This document shows, in pieces, positions 1-9,731 of a DNA stretch of 64,000 nt. Positions within the stretch are counted from its first letter, which is position 1. The number at the start of each line of letters is the position of its first letter. The notes below the pieces were generated by a model, which was given only the letters and a program-made list of their open reading frames with translations, ran no database searches and was not told where the DNA came from. The position numbers and the translations under genes are program-made. Source of the DNA: Rathayibacter sp. Leaf185 (GTDB taxonomy: Bacteria > Actinomycetota > Actinomycetes > Actinomycetales > Microbacteriaceae); assembly GCF_001423885.1 (NCBI RefSeq), contig NZ_LMPP01000002.1, forward strand, positions 442,575 through 506,574, read 5' to 3'.

Positions 1-854
1 CGTCGCCGGTCGGGTTCGCCGAGTTCTACCAGAAGCCGATCGAGCGCGACGCCGACACCGAGAAGCTCAGCCAGCTGCGCCGCCGCATCCGCCCGCTGAT
101 GCTGCGGCGGACGAAGGAGCTCGTCGCGACGGAGCTGCCGCCCAAGCAGGAGCAGACCCTCCAGGTCGAGCTCGGCCCGCGTCAGCGCAAGGTCTACGAC
201 ACCTACCTCGCCCGCGAGCGACAAAGGGTGCTCGGGCTCATCGGCGACTTCGAGAAGAACCGCTTCGCGATCTTCCGCGCCCTCACGGTGCTGCGGCAGG
301 TGGCGCTCGACGCGGCGCTCGTCGACGAAGCGCACGCGACGGTCCCCTCGACCAAGCTCGACCTGCTCGACGAGCTGCTCGCCGACGCGCTGGCCGAGGG
401 GCACCGGGTTCTGGTGTTCAGCCAGTTCACGCGCTTCCTCGGTCGCGTGCGCGGGCGCCTCGATGCGGCGGGCGTCGAGTACGCCTATCTCGACGGAGCG
501 ACCAAGAAGCGCGACGAGGTCATCGAGCGGTTCCGCTCGGGCGACGCGGGCGTGTTCCTGATCTCGCTGAAGGCGGGCGGCTTCGGGCTCAACCTCACCG
601 AGGCCGACTACTGCATCCTGCTCGACCCGTGGTGGAACCCGGCGACGGAGTCGCAGGCCGTCGACCGCGCGCACCGCATCGGTCAGACGCGCTCGGTGAT
701 GGTCTACCGCCTCGTCGCGAAGGACACGATCGAGGAGAAGGTCATGGCCCTCAAGGAGGCGAAGGCCGCCCTCTTCGCGGCCGTCATGTCCGACGACGGC
801 GCGGCGGCCACCGGCGGCATCACAGCGGAGGACGTGCGGGAGCTGCTGGGCTGA
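1..854 (+). CDS. SNF2-family DEAD/H ATPase/helicase, C-terminal part (5' end outside window)
   Basis: The reading frame is open from the left edge (codons start at position 3), so this is the 3' portion of a larger gene. The visible protein is the second RecA-like lobe of a Swi2/Snf2 ATPase: a motif IV-like VFSQFTRFL, a motif V region LKAGGFGLNLTEAD, and motif VI DRAHRIGQT that carries the arginine finger. Upstream of it, LMLRRTKELVATELPPK is the junction typical of bacterial RapA/HepA-like SNF2 proteins. Such enzymes remodel DNA-protein complexes or recycle RNA polymerase using ATP; which role applies here cannot be decided without the N-terminus. The last codons lie inside a 17-bp tandem repeat. 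Confidence 0.93.
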   Translation, partial: SPVGFAEFYQKPIERDADTEKLSQLRRRIRPLMLRRTKELVATELPPKQEQTLQVELGPRQRKVYDTYLARERQRVLGLIGDFEKNRFAIFRALTVLRQVALDAALVDEAHATVPSTKLDLLDELLADALAEGHRVLVFSQFTRFLGRVRGRLDAAGVEYAYLDGATKKRDEVIERFRSGDAGVFLISLKAGGFGLNLTEADYCILLDPWWNPATESQAVDRAHRIGQTRSVMVYRLVAKDTIEEKVMALKEAKAALFAAVMSDDGAAATGGITAEDVRELLG

Positions 855-890
855 TCGAGCTGCTGGGCTGATCGTGCTGCCGGGCCGATC
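840..890. repeat. Three tandem 17-bp units spanning the SNF2 stop codon
   Basis: The 17-mer GAGCTGCTGGGCTGATC occurs at 840-856 and again at 857-873, with a diverged third unit GTGCTGCCGGGCCGATC at 874-890. The first unit encodes the C-terminal ELLG and the stop codon, so the array repeats the gene end and stops two bases before the end of the convergent gene. Confidence 0.9.
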
Positions 891-892
891 GC

Positions 893-1453
893 TCAGCAGC
901 CCTGCTCGGCCAGCACCTTCGCGAAGGCGCCCGTCTGGTAGACGTACTCGTAGGCCCACGCGCCGATGCTGCTCGGCTCTCCGGAGGAGACCATCAGCAC
1001 CTGCCCGTCCCAGCAGCGCTCCATCAGGATGCGCGCCCGCGTGATGTGCGGCGTCTGCGTGATGACGGCGACCGAGTCCCACCCGTTCGACTCCGCGTAG
1101 TCGCGGAGGGATCGCGCCTCACCCCGGGTCGTCCCCGGCACCGCGGTGAAGCAGACCACGACCATGTCCGGCTCGTCGCAGGCGACCACGTCGCTCTCCT
1201 CGGGTCCTGCCGCGAGCTCCGACTGCCAGACCGAGATCAGGAGCGTGTCGGCCACGCCCTCCTCGACCAGCTCGCGGCCGAGCTCCGTGCGGGCCCGAGT
1301 GGCCGGCCCGAGCACCAGCACGGCGTCGACGTGCGCGGGCACGTCGTCCGTCGCCGGGAGAACGTAGACGGGGACGCCGACGGCCACCAGCACGACGAGC
1401 GCGACCAGCGCCCCGACGGCGGCCCGGCGCGCCGAGCGCAGCGATACCCGCAT
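893..1453 (-). CDS. YdcF/ElyC/SanA-like DUF218 domain membrane protein
   Basis: A 186-residue protein with a cytoplasmic N-terminus and one membrane segment (about residues 12-32, rich in Ala/Val/Leu), followed by an extracytoplasmic domain. The domain shows DUF218 features: DAVLVLGPATR near residue 45, the loop TRGEARSLRDYAESNGW near residue 110, and VITQTPHITRARILMERCW, the segment in which these proteins carry conserved Thr/His/Arg residues. The family is linked to envelope integrity and vancomycin-sensitivity phenotypes in enterobacteria; the biochemical activity is unsettled. It is convergent with the SNF2 gene and its start is followed by 140 bp of non-coding DNA. Confidence 0.8.
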   Translation of the reverse strand: MRVSLRSARRAAVGALVALVVLVAVGVPVYVLPATDDVPAHVDAVLVLGPATRARTELGRELVEEGVADTLLISVWQSELAAGPEESDVVACDEPDMVVVCFTAVPGTTRGEARSLRDYAESNGWDSVAVITQTPHITRARILMERCWDGQVLMVSSGEPSSIGAWAYEYVYQTGAFAKVLAEQGC

Positions 1454-1530
1454 GCAGCCTCCGATCCCCGGCGGTCACGGTACCGCAGCCGTGTGACGCC
1501 GATGTGTCGTCCGCCGTCCCCTGCCTGCCG

Positions 1531-1600
1531 GTCGACCAGCCGCCGCAGGCGGCGTCTCGAGACCCACCAGCGTCAGCAGATCTTCCGTCGGGCCTCGTCA
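1531..1600. repeat. Hairpin-bearing TCGA-rich intergenic element
   Basis: GCCGCC-GCA-GGCGGC forms a perfect stem-loop at 1539-1553, flanked by GGTCGACCAG and TCTCGAGACCCACCAGCGTC. The same flanking words recur at 60332-60363. It lies at the 3' end of the helical-protein gene and may serve as its terminator. Confidence 0.5.
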
Positions 1601-2428
1601 GCCCAGCAGCCCCCGCACTCCCGCCTCGACGTCAGCGCCGAGCCGTCCGGCCCGCCGGGCGAGCCGCACCGCCACCGACCGGTGCGGGTGCAGCAGCCGC
1701 CGCGCCGCCGTGCAGGGGAGGGCGAACGCGCCCGTCACCCCCGCGTCGATCCCCTCGAGCCCGCCGTCGTCGCGGCCGTGCACGAGCTCGCGGCCCTCCC
1801 GCGCCAGCGGATCCGGCAGCATCGTCTCGCCGAGCGGCAGCCGCAGCACCGCGAGCACTGCCGCGGCCGCGATGCGCCCCGCGAGGGGCCGCCCGATCGC
1901 ACCGGCGGCGAGCTCGCCGAAGAAGTCCGCCTGCCGCTCCAGGATCGCGATCGCCGCCTCTGCCACCCGCTCCATCTCGGGGTGCAGCGACAGCCGCGCC
2001 AACCGCCGGTAGGCGTGGATCGCGATGTGCGCGTCGACGGCCAGTGCGAGCGCCAGAGGCCCCGCGACCAGCCCCGCGGCCCGGTCGCGCAGCGCGCGGG
2101 GGACGGCGGCCTGCTCGGGTGGCCTGGTGTCGACGCCGCGGATCTGCGGCGACGCCGCGAGCACCTCGCCCAGCGCGTCGGCGATGCGGTGGCGGTCGGC
2201 CGCCCAGGCGGGCGCGAACGCCCGCACTCGGGGGTCGGGGTGCACGCGCACGATCGGCAGCACTCGCGCGATCACCGCGTGCTCGACGGCGCGTAGGTAG
2301 GCGGTCGCGACGATCGCCTCGCGATCGAGCGGAGTGTCCTCGAACTCCCGGAGCGAGAAGCGGTCGCGGAGGCTCCCGTGCGCACTCCGCGTGTAGCTCT
2401 CGACGTCGAACGGTTCCGCGATGCCCAT
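1598..2428 (-). CDS. Hypothetical protein, probably all-helical
   Basis: A 276-residue protein I do not recognise. The start at 2428 (MGIAEPFDVESY) is preceded by AAGGGCGGA at a good ribosome-binding distance; the reading frame stays open further upstream only because of antisense G+C bias. The sequence is dominated by predicted helices, with acidic/histidine patterns spaced along them (YLRAVEHAVIARV, AWAADRHRIADAL, LAVDAHIAIHAY, AAIAILERQADFFGEL). That layout would suit a ferritin-like four-helix fold, but the metal ligands are not certain. No signal peptide or membrane segment is obvious. It is divergent from an EamA exporter, with 120 bp between the two starts. Confidence 0.6.
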   Translation of the reverse strand: MGIAEPFDVESYTRSAHGSLRDRFSLREFEDTPLDREAIVATAYLRAVEHAVIARVLPIVRVHPDPRVRAFAPAWAADRHRIADALGEVLAASPQIRGVDTRPPEQAAVPRALRDRAAGLVAGPLALALAVDAHIAIHAYRRLARLSLHPEMERVAEAAIAILERQADFFGELAAGAIGRPLAGRIAAAAVLAVLRLPLGETMLPDPLAREGRELVHGRDDGGLEGIDAGVTGAFALPCTAARRLLHPHRSVAVRLARRAGRLGADVEAGVRGLLG

Positions 2429-2548
2429 GCTGTCCGCCCTTCGGTTCGACCGTACCGCTCCTCTCGCGCTCCTGCGCAGCGAGAGCCCGAACTCGCGCCC
2501 CTGCCACACTGGGAGCCGAGCGCCGCCCGGCGCGACGAGGGGGGCGGC

Positions 2549-3472
2549 ATGACCCATCGGGGCTCGGCGATCGGCGCGGTGGTCTTCGCCGCCGTCTGCT
2601 TCGGCACCACAGGCACGGCGCAGTCCCTCGGCGCCGCGGCGGTCGATCCGCTGCTCCTGGGCGCTGCCCGCATCGTGCTCGGAGGCGCGCTCCTCGCCGC
2701 GCTGCTCGGCCTCGAGGCGGGCCGCGGCACACGGCGCACCCCGCAGCGCGCGCGGCGCTCGACGGTCCTCCTCGTCCTCCTCGGCGCGGTCGGCGTCGTC
2801 GCCTACCAGCCCGCCTTCTTCACCGGCACCGCCGAGAACGGAGTCGCGGTCGGCACGATCGTCGCGCTCGGCTCCGCCCCCGCCTTCACCGGCCTGCTCG
2901 AGTGGCTGGTGCTGCGCACCGCGCCGAGCCTGCGCTGGTTCACCTCCACGGCCCTCGCCGCCGTGGGTGTCGTGCTGCTCGCCGGCCTCGTGACGGGCGG
3001 CGCGAGCGGAGGCGTGTCTCTCCTCGGTCTCGCGGCCTCTGCCGGCGCGGGCGCCTCCTACGCCCTCTACGCCGTCTGCGGAAAGCTGCTGCTCGAGCGC
3101 GGTCTCACCCCGGCCGCCGCGATGGGCGCGCAGTTCGGAGTCGCGGCGGTGCTCGCCCTGCCGCTCCTCCTCGCGAGCGCTCCGCAGCAGCTCGTCGGCG
3201 CCCTGCCGGCCGTCCTCTGGCTCGGAGTGGTCACGGTGGCACTCGCCTACACCTTCTTCGCCCGCGGCCTCCGTCTCCTCCCCGCAGCGACCGTCTCGAC
3301 CCTCACGCTCGTCGAGCCCGCCACCGCGACCCTCCTGGGCGTCGCCGTGCTCGGCGAGCGGCTGACCCCGGAGGCGGTCGCCGGCGTCGCCGTGCTCGTC
3401 GCCGCAGTCCTCCTCCTCGCCCTCCCCGCGAGGCGCACCGATCGGCAGGCGGCGTCGAGCCTCGCGGAGTAG
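2549..3472 (+). CDS. EamA/DMT-family transporter
   Basis: A 307-residue membrane protein with about ten hydrophobic segments arranged as two repeats of five, the layout of the drug/metabolite transporter superfamily (EamA, RhaT, YdcZ relatives). The first helix GAVVFAAVCFGTTGTAQSLG and the C-terminal helix GVAVLVAAVLLLALPARR frame the two EamA domains; PATATLLGVAVLGERLTPE is a typical second-repeat signature. ATG 2549 is preceded by GACGAGGGGGG. Such proteins export amino acids, nucleosides or other metabolites; the substrate cannot be read from sequence. Confidence 0.88.
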   Translation: MTHRGSAIGAVVFAAVCFGTTGTAQSLGAAAVDPLLLGAARIVLGGALLAALLGLEAGRGTRRTPQRARRSTVLLVLLGAVGVVAYQPAFFTGTAENGVAVGTIVALGSAPAFTGLLEWLVLRTAPSLRWFTSTALAAVGVVLLAGLVTGGASGGVSLLGLAASAGAGASYALYAVCGKLLLERGLTPAAAMGAQFGVAAVLALPLLLASAPQQLVGALPAVLWLGVVTVALAYTFFARGLRLLPAATVSTLTLVEPATATLLGVAVLGERLTPEAVAGVAVLVAAVLLLALPARRTDRQAASSLAE

Positions 3473-3530
3473 CCTCGCTCGTGCCGCGGCGCCCTGGCGC
3501 CTCACCGATCGACGACGAGGGGCGGAGCGC

Positions 3531-4754
3531 ATGACCAACCCCTGGCTCGCTCTGCCCGGGAGCGGTCGTCGCCGCCCGCTCGTCGAGGCCTCGTGGGAGC
3601 GCGCGAGGGGCCATCGCCTCGATCCGGAGCGCCTCACCGCTCCGCTCACCTTCTCAAGCGCCGACCTGCGCGACTACCGGATGGGGCACCCGCTCGCCTC
3701 CGTCCTCCCGGTGATCCGGCGACTCCTCGTGCGGGACGCCGACGAGGACAGCGGGGTGCTCGTCGCGGTCGGCGACGCCCTGGGCCGCCTGCTCTGGATC
3801 GACGGCGACCAGCGCCTGAAGGGCCTCGCCGAGGGCATGTCGTTCGTCGAGGGCGCGGCGTGGGCCGAGCCCGATGTCGGCACGTCGGCCCCGGGCACCG
3901 CGCTGGTGCTCGATCACGGCGTGCAGATCCACGGGGCCGAGCACTTCGCCTCGCTGGTGCATCCCTGGAGCTGCACCGCCGTGCCCATCCACGACCCCGA
4001 GACGCACGAGATCCTCGGAGTCATCGACATCACGGGGGGAGCGGAGGTCGTCGCCCCGCAGACCCTGCCCCTGATGGAGGCAACCGCGGCGGCCGTCGAG
4101 AGCGAGCTCCTCATCCAGAGGCTCCGCCGGCCGCGGCATCCGCGGCGCGCGAGACCGGCGGCCGCCCGGGCACCGAGCCTGCGCGTCCTCGGGCGCGAGA
4201 CCGGCCTCGTCACCGCCGACGGAGTCGCGCTCGAGCTGAGCGCGCGCCACGCCGAGATCCTCACCCTGCTCGCCTGGCATCGCGCGGGACTCTCGGCCGA
4301 GCAGCTCGCGCTGCACGTGCACGGTCGCGAGGAGGCCGTGGTCACGGTCCGCGCCGAGATGGTGCGCCTGCGCAAGATCCTCGAGACCTCGCTGCCGCGC
4401 CTCGTGCCGCTCTCGCGCCCGTACCGGCTCGGCAGCCCGGTCGACCTCGATGCGAGGCAGGTGCTCGGGCTCCTCGACCGCGGGTCACACCGCCTCGCGC
4501 TCGACGCCTACGCGGGTCCACCGCTGCCCGGATCGGAGGCGCCCGGCATCCGCGCGATCGCCGACGACCTCCGAGCGAGGGTCCGCGAGAGCGTGCTGAC
4601 GAGCGCCGCCGTCGAGACTCTGCTCGCCTACGCCAACGGCCCCGACGGCTCGGACGACACCGAGGTCTGGACCGAGCTGCTGCGCCTCCTCCCGCGCCGC
4701 TCGCCGCGCAGGGCCGGCGTGGTCGCCCATCTCGAGGCCCTCGAGCGCGACTGA
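3531..4754 (+). CDS. GAF-domain transcriptional regulator with C-terminal winged-helix
   Basis: A 407-residue protein. The N-terminal two thirds is a GAF-type sensor like that of AcoR-class activators: SADLRDYRMGHPLASVLPV, then VLVAVGDALGRLLWIDGDQ and FVEGAAWAEPDVGTSAPGTA, and a second strand block SLVHPWSCTAVPIHDPET. The sigma-54 AAA+ domain of AcoR is absent. Instead residues about 215-300 (ELSARHAEILTLLAWHRAGL, VTVRAEMVRLRKILE) look like a winged-helix/OmpR-like DNA-binding fold, followed by a helical tail. It lies 93 bp upstream of an aldehyde dehydrogenase on the same strand, an arrangement seen in many actinobacteria, and is presumably its activator (inference). AGGGGCGGAG precedes the ATG. 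Confidence 0.82.
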   Translation: MTNPWLALPGSGRRRPLVEASWERARGHRLDPERLTAPLTFSSADLRDYRMGHPLASVLPVIRRLLVRDADEDSGVLVAVGDALGRLLWIDGDQRLKGLAEGMSFVEGAAWAEPDVGTSAPGTALVLDHGVQIHGAEHFASLVHPWSCTAVPIHDPETHEILGVIDITGGAEVVAPQTLPLMEATAAAVESELLIQRLRRPRHPRRARPAAARAPSLRVLGRETGLVTADGVALELSARHAEILTLLAWHRAGLSAEQLALHVHGREEAVVTVRAEMVRLRKILETSLPRLVPLSRPYRLGSPVDLDARQVLGLLDRGSHRLALDAYAGPPLPGSEAPGIRAIADDLRARVRESVLTSAAVETLLAYANGPDGSDDTEVWTELLRLLPRRSPRRAGVVAHLEALERD

Positions 4755-4759
4755 GGGCC

Positions 4760-4776
4760 GTGCAACGTCGTGCAAC
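4760..4776 (+). promoter_or_regulatory. Direct repeat GTGCAAC, candidate activator site for the aldehyde dehydrogenase
   Basis: GTGCAAC occurs at 4760-4766 and 4770-4776, exactly one helical turn apart. A possible -10 hexamer TAGCGT lies at 4788-4793, placing the repeat over the -35 region, a usual position for an activator. The neighbouring GAF regulator is the obvious candidate to bind it (inference). Confidence 0.45.
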
Positions 4777-4847
4777 CCCCCGCGACGTAGCGTCGGACCG
4801 GGCGCTCACCCCGCGCCCGCCCGACAACGATGTCGATGGAGGTCCCC

Positions 4848-6422
<1,575 letters not shown>

Positions 6423-6435
6423 GTTGTTGTGCGAG

Positions 6436-6688
6436 GGCTCCTCGTTCCTCGTCGCCCTCGCCGCGGTCGGCTTTCCGAGGGGGTTGCGGTGGGAGGAGCG
6501 GGGAGCGTTCGCGCCGAGATCGATTCGCTGGGACGCGAATCAATCGTTCGGTGCTTGTCTGCACCGGCTCCTCGTTCCTCGTCGCCGGTGCCGCAGTCGG
6601 CACTCCGAGGTGGTTGCGGTGGGACGAGCGGGGAGCGTCCGCGCCTAGGGCGATTCGCTGGCACGCGAATCGGCCGTTCGGCGCTTCC
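6436..6688. repeat. 130-bp imperfect tandem duplication with embedded palindromes
   Basis: Unit 1 (6436-6565) and unit 2 (6566-about 6688) are clearly homologous: both open with GGCTCCTCGTTCCTCGTCGC and share TTGCGGTGGGA(G/C)GAGCGGGGAGCGT. Each holds GATTCGC-N6-GCGAATC (6523-6542 and 6653-6672): stems are conserved while a loop base differs. This occupies most of the 377 bp between the aldehyde dehydrogenase and DUF779 genes; no convincing ORF lies in it. Confidence 0.9.
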
Positions 6689-6719
6689 CCTTGCGCGGCG
6701 CTTCCACGACCTGCCGAGC

Positions 6720-6776
6720 CGATTCGTCACGAGCGGCTCCCACGCAACAGCCGACACGACCACCCGTGACGAGTCG
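6720..6776. repeat. Palindromic intergenic element, copy C
   Basis: CGATTCGTCACG (6720-6731) and CGTGACGAGTCG (6765-6776) are inverted repeats with one mismatch. From GATTC to GAGTC the element is 55 bp, the same arm-to-arm length as the related copy at 35545-35599, and the left arm matches that copy closely. It ends 24 bp before the DUF779 start. Confidence 0.6.
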
Positions 6777-6799
6777 CACCACCGAAGAAGGGACACTCC

Positions 6800-7198
6800 A
6801 TGACGAGCACGCGTGTCGATGTGACACCGGAGGCGGCGGACATGCTCCGCGCGATGACCGAGCTGCACGGGCCCCTGATGTTCCACCAGTCGGGAGGCTG
6901 CTGCGACGGCAGCTCACCGATGTGCTTCCCGGTCGGGATGTTCCGCACCGGCGCCTCCGACGTGCTGCTGGAGACCCTGCGCATCGACGGTCTCGAGCCG
7001 ATCGAGTTCTTCATGTCGCGCTCCCAGTTCGAGTACTGGAAGCACACCCACCTCACCGTCGACCTCGTCACCGGGCGAGGGAGCGGTTTCAGCGTCGAGG
7101 CACCCGAGGGCAAGCGCTTCATGATCCGCAGCCGCCTCCTGACCGATGCGGAGCTGGTCGAGTACGGCCTGCTGCCCGAGGCCGCCGTGCAGCTCTGA
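6800..7198 (+). CDS. DUF779 domain-containing protein
   Basis: A 132-residue cytoplasmic protein matching DUF779, a small family found almost always beside aldehyde dehydrogenase genes. The hallmark is the cysteine-rich stretch HQSGGCCDGSSPMCFP at residues 29-44, three cysteines that could bind a metal or act in redox chemistry, followed by the EFFMSRSQFEYWKHTHLT block and a C-terminal FMIRSRLLTDAEL. The function of the family is not established; proximity suggests it supports the dehydrogenase (inference). GAAGGGACA precedes ATG 6800. The 377-bp repeat-filled gap to the dehydrogenase makes separate transcription possible. Confidence 0.88.
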   Translation: MTSTRVDVTPEAADMLRAMTELHGPLMFHQSGGCCDGSSPMCFPVGMFRTGASDVLLETLRIDGLEPIEFFMSRSQFEYWKHTHLTVDLVTGRGSGFSVEAPEGKRFMIRSRLLTDAELVEYGLLPEAAVQL

Positions 7199-7207
7199 TC
7201 CGCCGGG

Positions 7208-9538
7208 TCAGACGCTCGGCTGCGGCGGAGCGGTCGCGGCGCTCCCCGTGCTGAGCTGCAGCCTCACCTCGGACCCGCGTACGACGGAGGTGCCCGCCGC
7301 CGGATCCGTGGAGGCGACCTGACCGGTCGGCACGGTCGAATCGACCTGGGTCGCTGCGCCGACCATCAGCCCGGCCGCCGTGAGCGCGCTCGTCGCGGCG
7401 TCGATGCTGCGCCCGGCGACGTCGGGCACGGTGACCATCGGCGCCGTGACGTACTGGGCGTCCGGAGGAGTGAAGTCCGACCCTCCGTACTCGCGGTCGA
7501 ACGCGGCCATCACCGGGTTCCAGATGCGGTGCCGCGCCAGGATCGCCGGACCGCTGTCGAGGTCGATCGAGTCGAGCGCCATCCGCCTGCCCGAGGCGTC
7601 GAGTGCCGAGATGCTGCCCACCCACACCGCGAGCGCCACCTCGGAGGAGGCGCCGAGCGTCCAGCCGTCGGCCGCGCCGTCGGTCGTTCCCGTCTTCGTG
7701 ATGTGCTCGATGCCGTCGCCGGGGCTCGCGGCCCGACCGGTGCCCTGCGAGGTGACCTCGAGCAGTGCGTACTGCGTCGCTCGGGCGACCGCCTTGCTGG
7801 TCGACTGCGTGCAGGTCGACTCGGGTGCGGCGATGTCCTGGCCCTCCGGGCCGACGATCGAGTCGATCGCCACGGCCGAGCAGGTGAGACCGTCGTCGGC
7901 GATGCCCGCGTAGGCGATCGCCATCGTCAGCGGAGCGATCTCGTTCGTGCCCAGCACGGTCGCAGGAGTCTTGAGGAGGTCCGTGCCGTCGGCTCGATGC
8001 ACCAGGAAGGATTCGGCCGTGTCGCGGATCTCGCAGAGATCGAGCAGGTGCGCCATCCCGATGAACCCGGTGTTGATCGAGTCGATCGTCGATTCGAGGG
8101 CGTTGAGCGAATCGGGGAAGATCTGCCCGCCGTTGTTCTGCGGGTTGAACGAGGCGTAGTTCTGCGTTCCGTCGCAGCTGTCCGCGAAGCCCGTCCAGTT
8201 CTTGTTCTTCGCATCGAACTGCTCCAGGAGCGAGTGGCCGTCCTTCAGCCACTGCATCAGCGTGAACACCTTGTAGGTCGAGCCGGGCTGGAAGCCGTTG
8301 CCGCCGCCGTACGCGGCGTCCACGTTGAGGTTGATGGCGGAGTAGTCGGCCCCCTCCGCCGAGGCGATCTGCTCCGGGTCCTGGCTGTACTCCTTGTTCT
8401 GCACCATGCTCAGGATCCGTCCGGTGCCGGTCTCGACCCCGACCGCCGCCGCGCCGACGTCGAAGCGGGGGTCCGAGGCGGGAACCTGCTCGGTCATCAC
8501 CTGCGCCGAGGTCTCCTGCATCCCGAGGTCGATCGTCGTGTAGACCTTGAGCCCGCCGCGCTTCAACGCCGCGTACCGCTCATCGTCGGTGGCACCCAGT
8601 GCCGGGTCGTTGCGCAGCACGTGCGAGACGTAGTCGCAGAAGTAGGCGGCGCTCCCCGCGGTCTGGCAGCCGGTGGAGGGCGGCGTGATGTCGGGTACGA
8701 GGGCCTCGGCGACGGCGGCGTCGTGCGCGGCGGCGTCGATCTTGCCGTACTCGAGCATCCGGTCGAGGATGTAGTCGCGGCGCGAGGTCGTCTGGGCGTA
8801 CCCGTTCGCCTCTCCGTTGGCCGCGTCGTCGGGCCGGTCGAAGCGGAACTTCTCGGGGTTGTTGACGATGGCCAGCAGCGCCGCGGACTGCGCGATCGAG
8901 AGGTCCGCCGCCGAGGTGCCGAAGTAGTACTCCGCTGCCGCCTCGATGCCGTAGACCGTGCCTCCGAACAGCGCGATGTTGAGGTAGCCGAGCAGGATGT
9001 CGTCCTTCGAGTACTCCTTCTCGAGACCGATCGCCAGGCGCATCTCCTTCAGCTTGCGCTCGGGAGTGGTCGCCGTCGCCTCGGCGTAGGCCGCGTCGCG
9101 CTCGGTCTCGTCCGAGATCGACTCGGCCTTCTGCACGAGGACGTTCTTGACGTACTGCTGGGTGATCGACGAGCCGCCCTGGGTCTCGCTGTCGAGGAGG
9201 TAGGTGCTCGCGATCGCGCGCAGCGTCCCCTGCAGGTCGATGCCACCGTGGTCGTAGAACCGCGGATCCTCGCTCGCCACGAGCGCGTCCTTCACCGAGT
9301 CGGCGATCTGGTCGCCCGACACCTCGATGCGGTTCTGGTCGTAGAAGGAGGCGAGCAGCGTCGGGTCGTCGGGGTCGCCCGCGTAGACGTCGGTCTTCTG
9401 CATCAGCTCGCCGACCTCGAGGTAGCTCGGGAGCGATTCGAACACCGAGATCGTGCCCGAGGTGGCCGCCGTGGTGAGGGCGACGGCCGGAGCGACGACC
9501 ACCGTGGCGAGCAGGCCGGCGATCACGCTGACGATCAC
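7208..9538 (-). CDS. Class A penicillin-binding protein with C-terminal PASTA domain (copy 1)
   Basis: Bifunctional peptidoglycan synthase. Numbering from GTG 9538: a membrane segment at about residues 2-22, a GT51 transglycosylase domain with catalytic Glu90 in ALVASEDPRFYDHGGID and the GGSSITQQYVKN motif, a transpeptidase domain with nucleophile Ser420 (STYK), SIN at 487-489 and KTGT at 615, then one PASTA domain (VPDVAGRSIDAATSALTAAG) at the C-terminus. GTG 9538 has no ribosome-binding site and cuts into the membrane helix; the frame continues upstream to CTG 9613, preceded by GAGAGGA, which would add a 25-residue basic cytoplasmic tail like that of the neighbouring paralogue. The start is therefore uncertain. 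Confidence 0.93.
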   Translation of the reverse strand: MIVSVIAGLLATVVVAPAVALTTAATSGTISVFESLPSYLEVGELMQKTDVYAGDPDDPTLLASFYDQNRIEVSGDQIADSVKDALVASEDPRFYDHGGIDLQGTLRAIASTYLLDSETQGGSSITQQYVKNVLVQKAESISDETERDAAYAEATATTPERKLKEMRLAIGLEKEYSKDDILLGYLNIALFGGTVYGIEAAAEYYFGTSAADLSIAQSAALLAIVNNPEKFRFDRPDDAANGEANGYAQTTSRRDYILDRMLEYGKIDAAAHDAAVAEALVPDITPPSTGCQTAGSAAYFCDYVSHVLRNDPALGATDDERYAALKRGGLKVYTTIDLGMQETSAQVMTEQVPASDPRFDVGAAAVGVETGTGRILSMVQNKEYSQDPEQIASAEGADYSAINLNVDAAYGGGNGFQPGSTYKVFTLMQWLKDGHSLLEQFDAKNKNWTGFADSCDGTQNYASFNPQNNGGQIFPDSLNALESTIDSINTGFIGMAHLLDLCEIRDTAESFLVHRADGTDLLKTPATVLGTNEIAPLTMAIAYAGIADDGLTCSAVAIDSIVGPEGQDIAAPESTCTQSTSKAVARATQYALLEVTSQGTGRAASPGDGIEHITKTGTTDGAADGWTLGASSEVALAVWVGSISALDASGRRMALDSIDLDSGPAILARHRIWNPVMAAFDREYGGSDFTPPDAQYVTAPMVTVPDVAGRSIDAATSALTAAGLMVGAATQVDSTVPTGQVASTDPAAGTSVVRGSEVRLQLSTGSAATAPPQPSV

Positions 9539-9731
9539 GAATCCGAACAGCGCGCCGAGAGCTCCGTGGACGGTTCGACGGGGCTGGAAGACGGGGACGT
9601 TCGGTCGCTTCAGGATGGATCCTCTCGCTGCATCAGCACCTTAGGCGCGGCCTCCGACATGATCGATCAGGCGCGCCAGCCTCGACCGGGTCCGGTCGAC
9701 GCGTGCACGACCGCAGGGCACTCCGGCCGCG

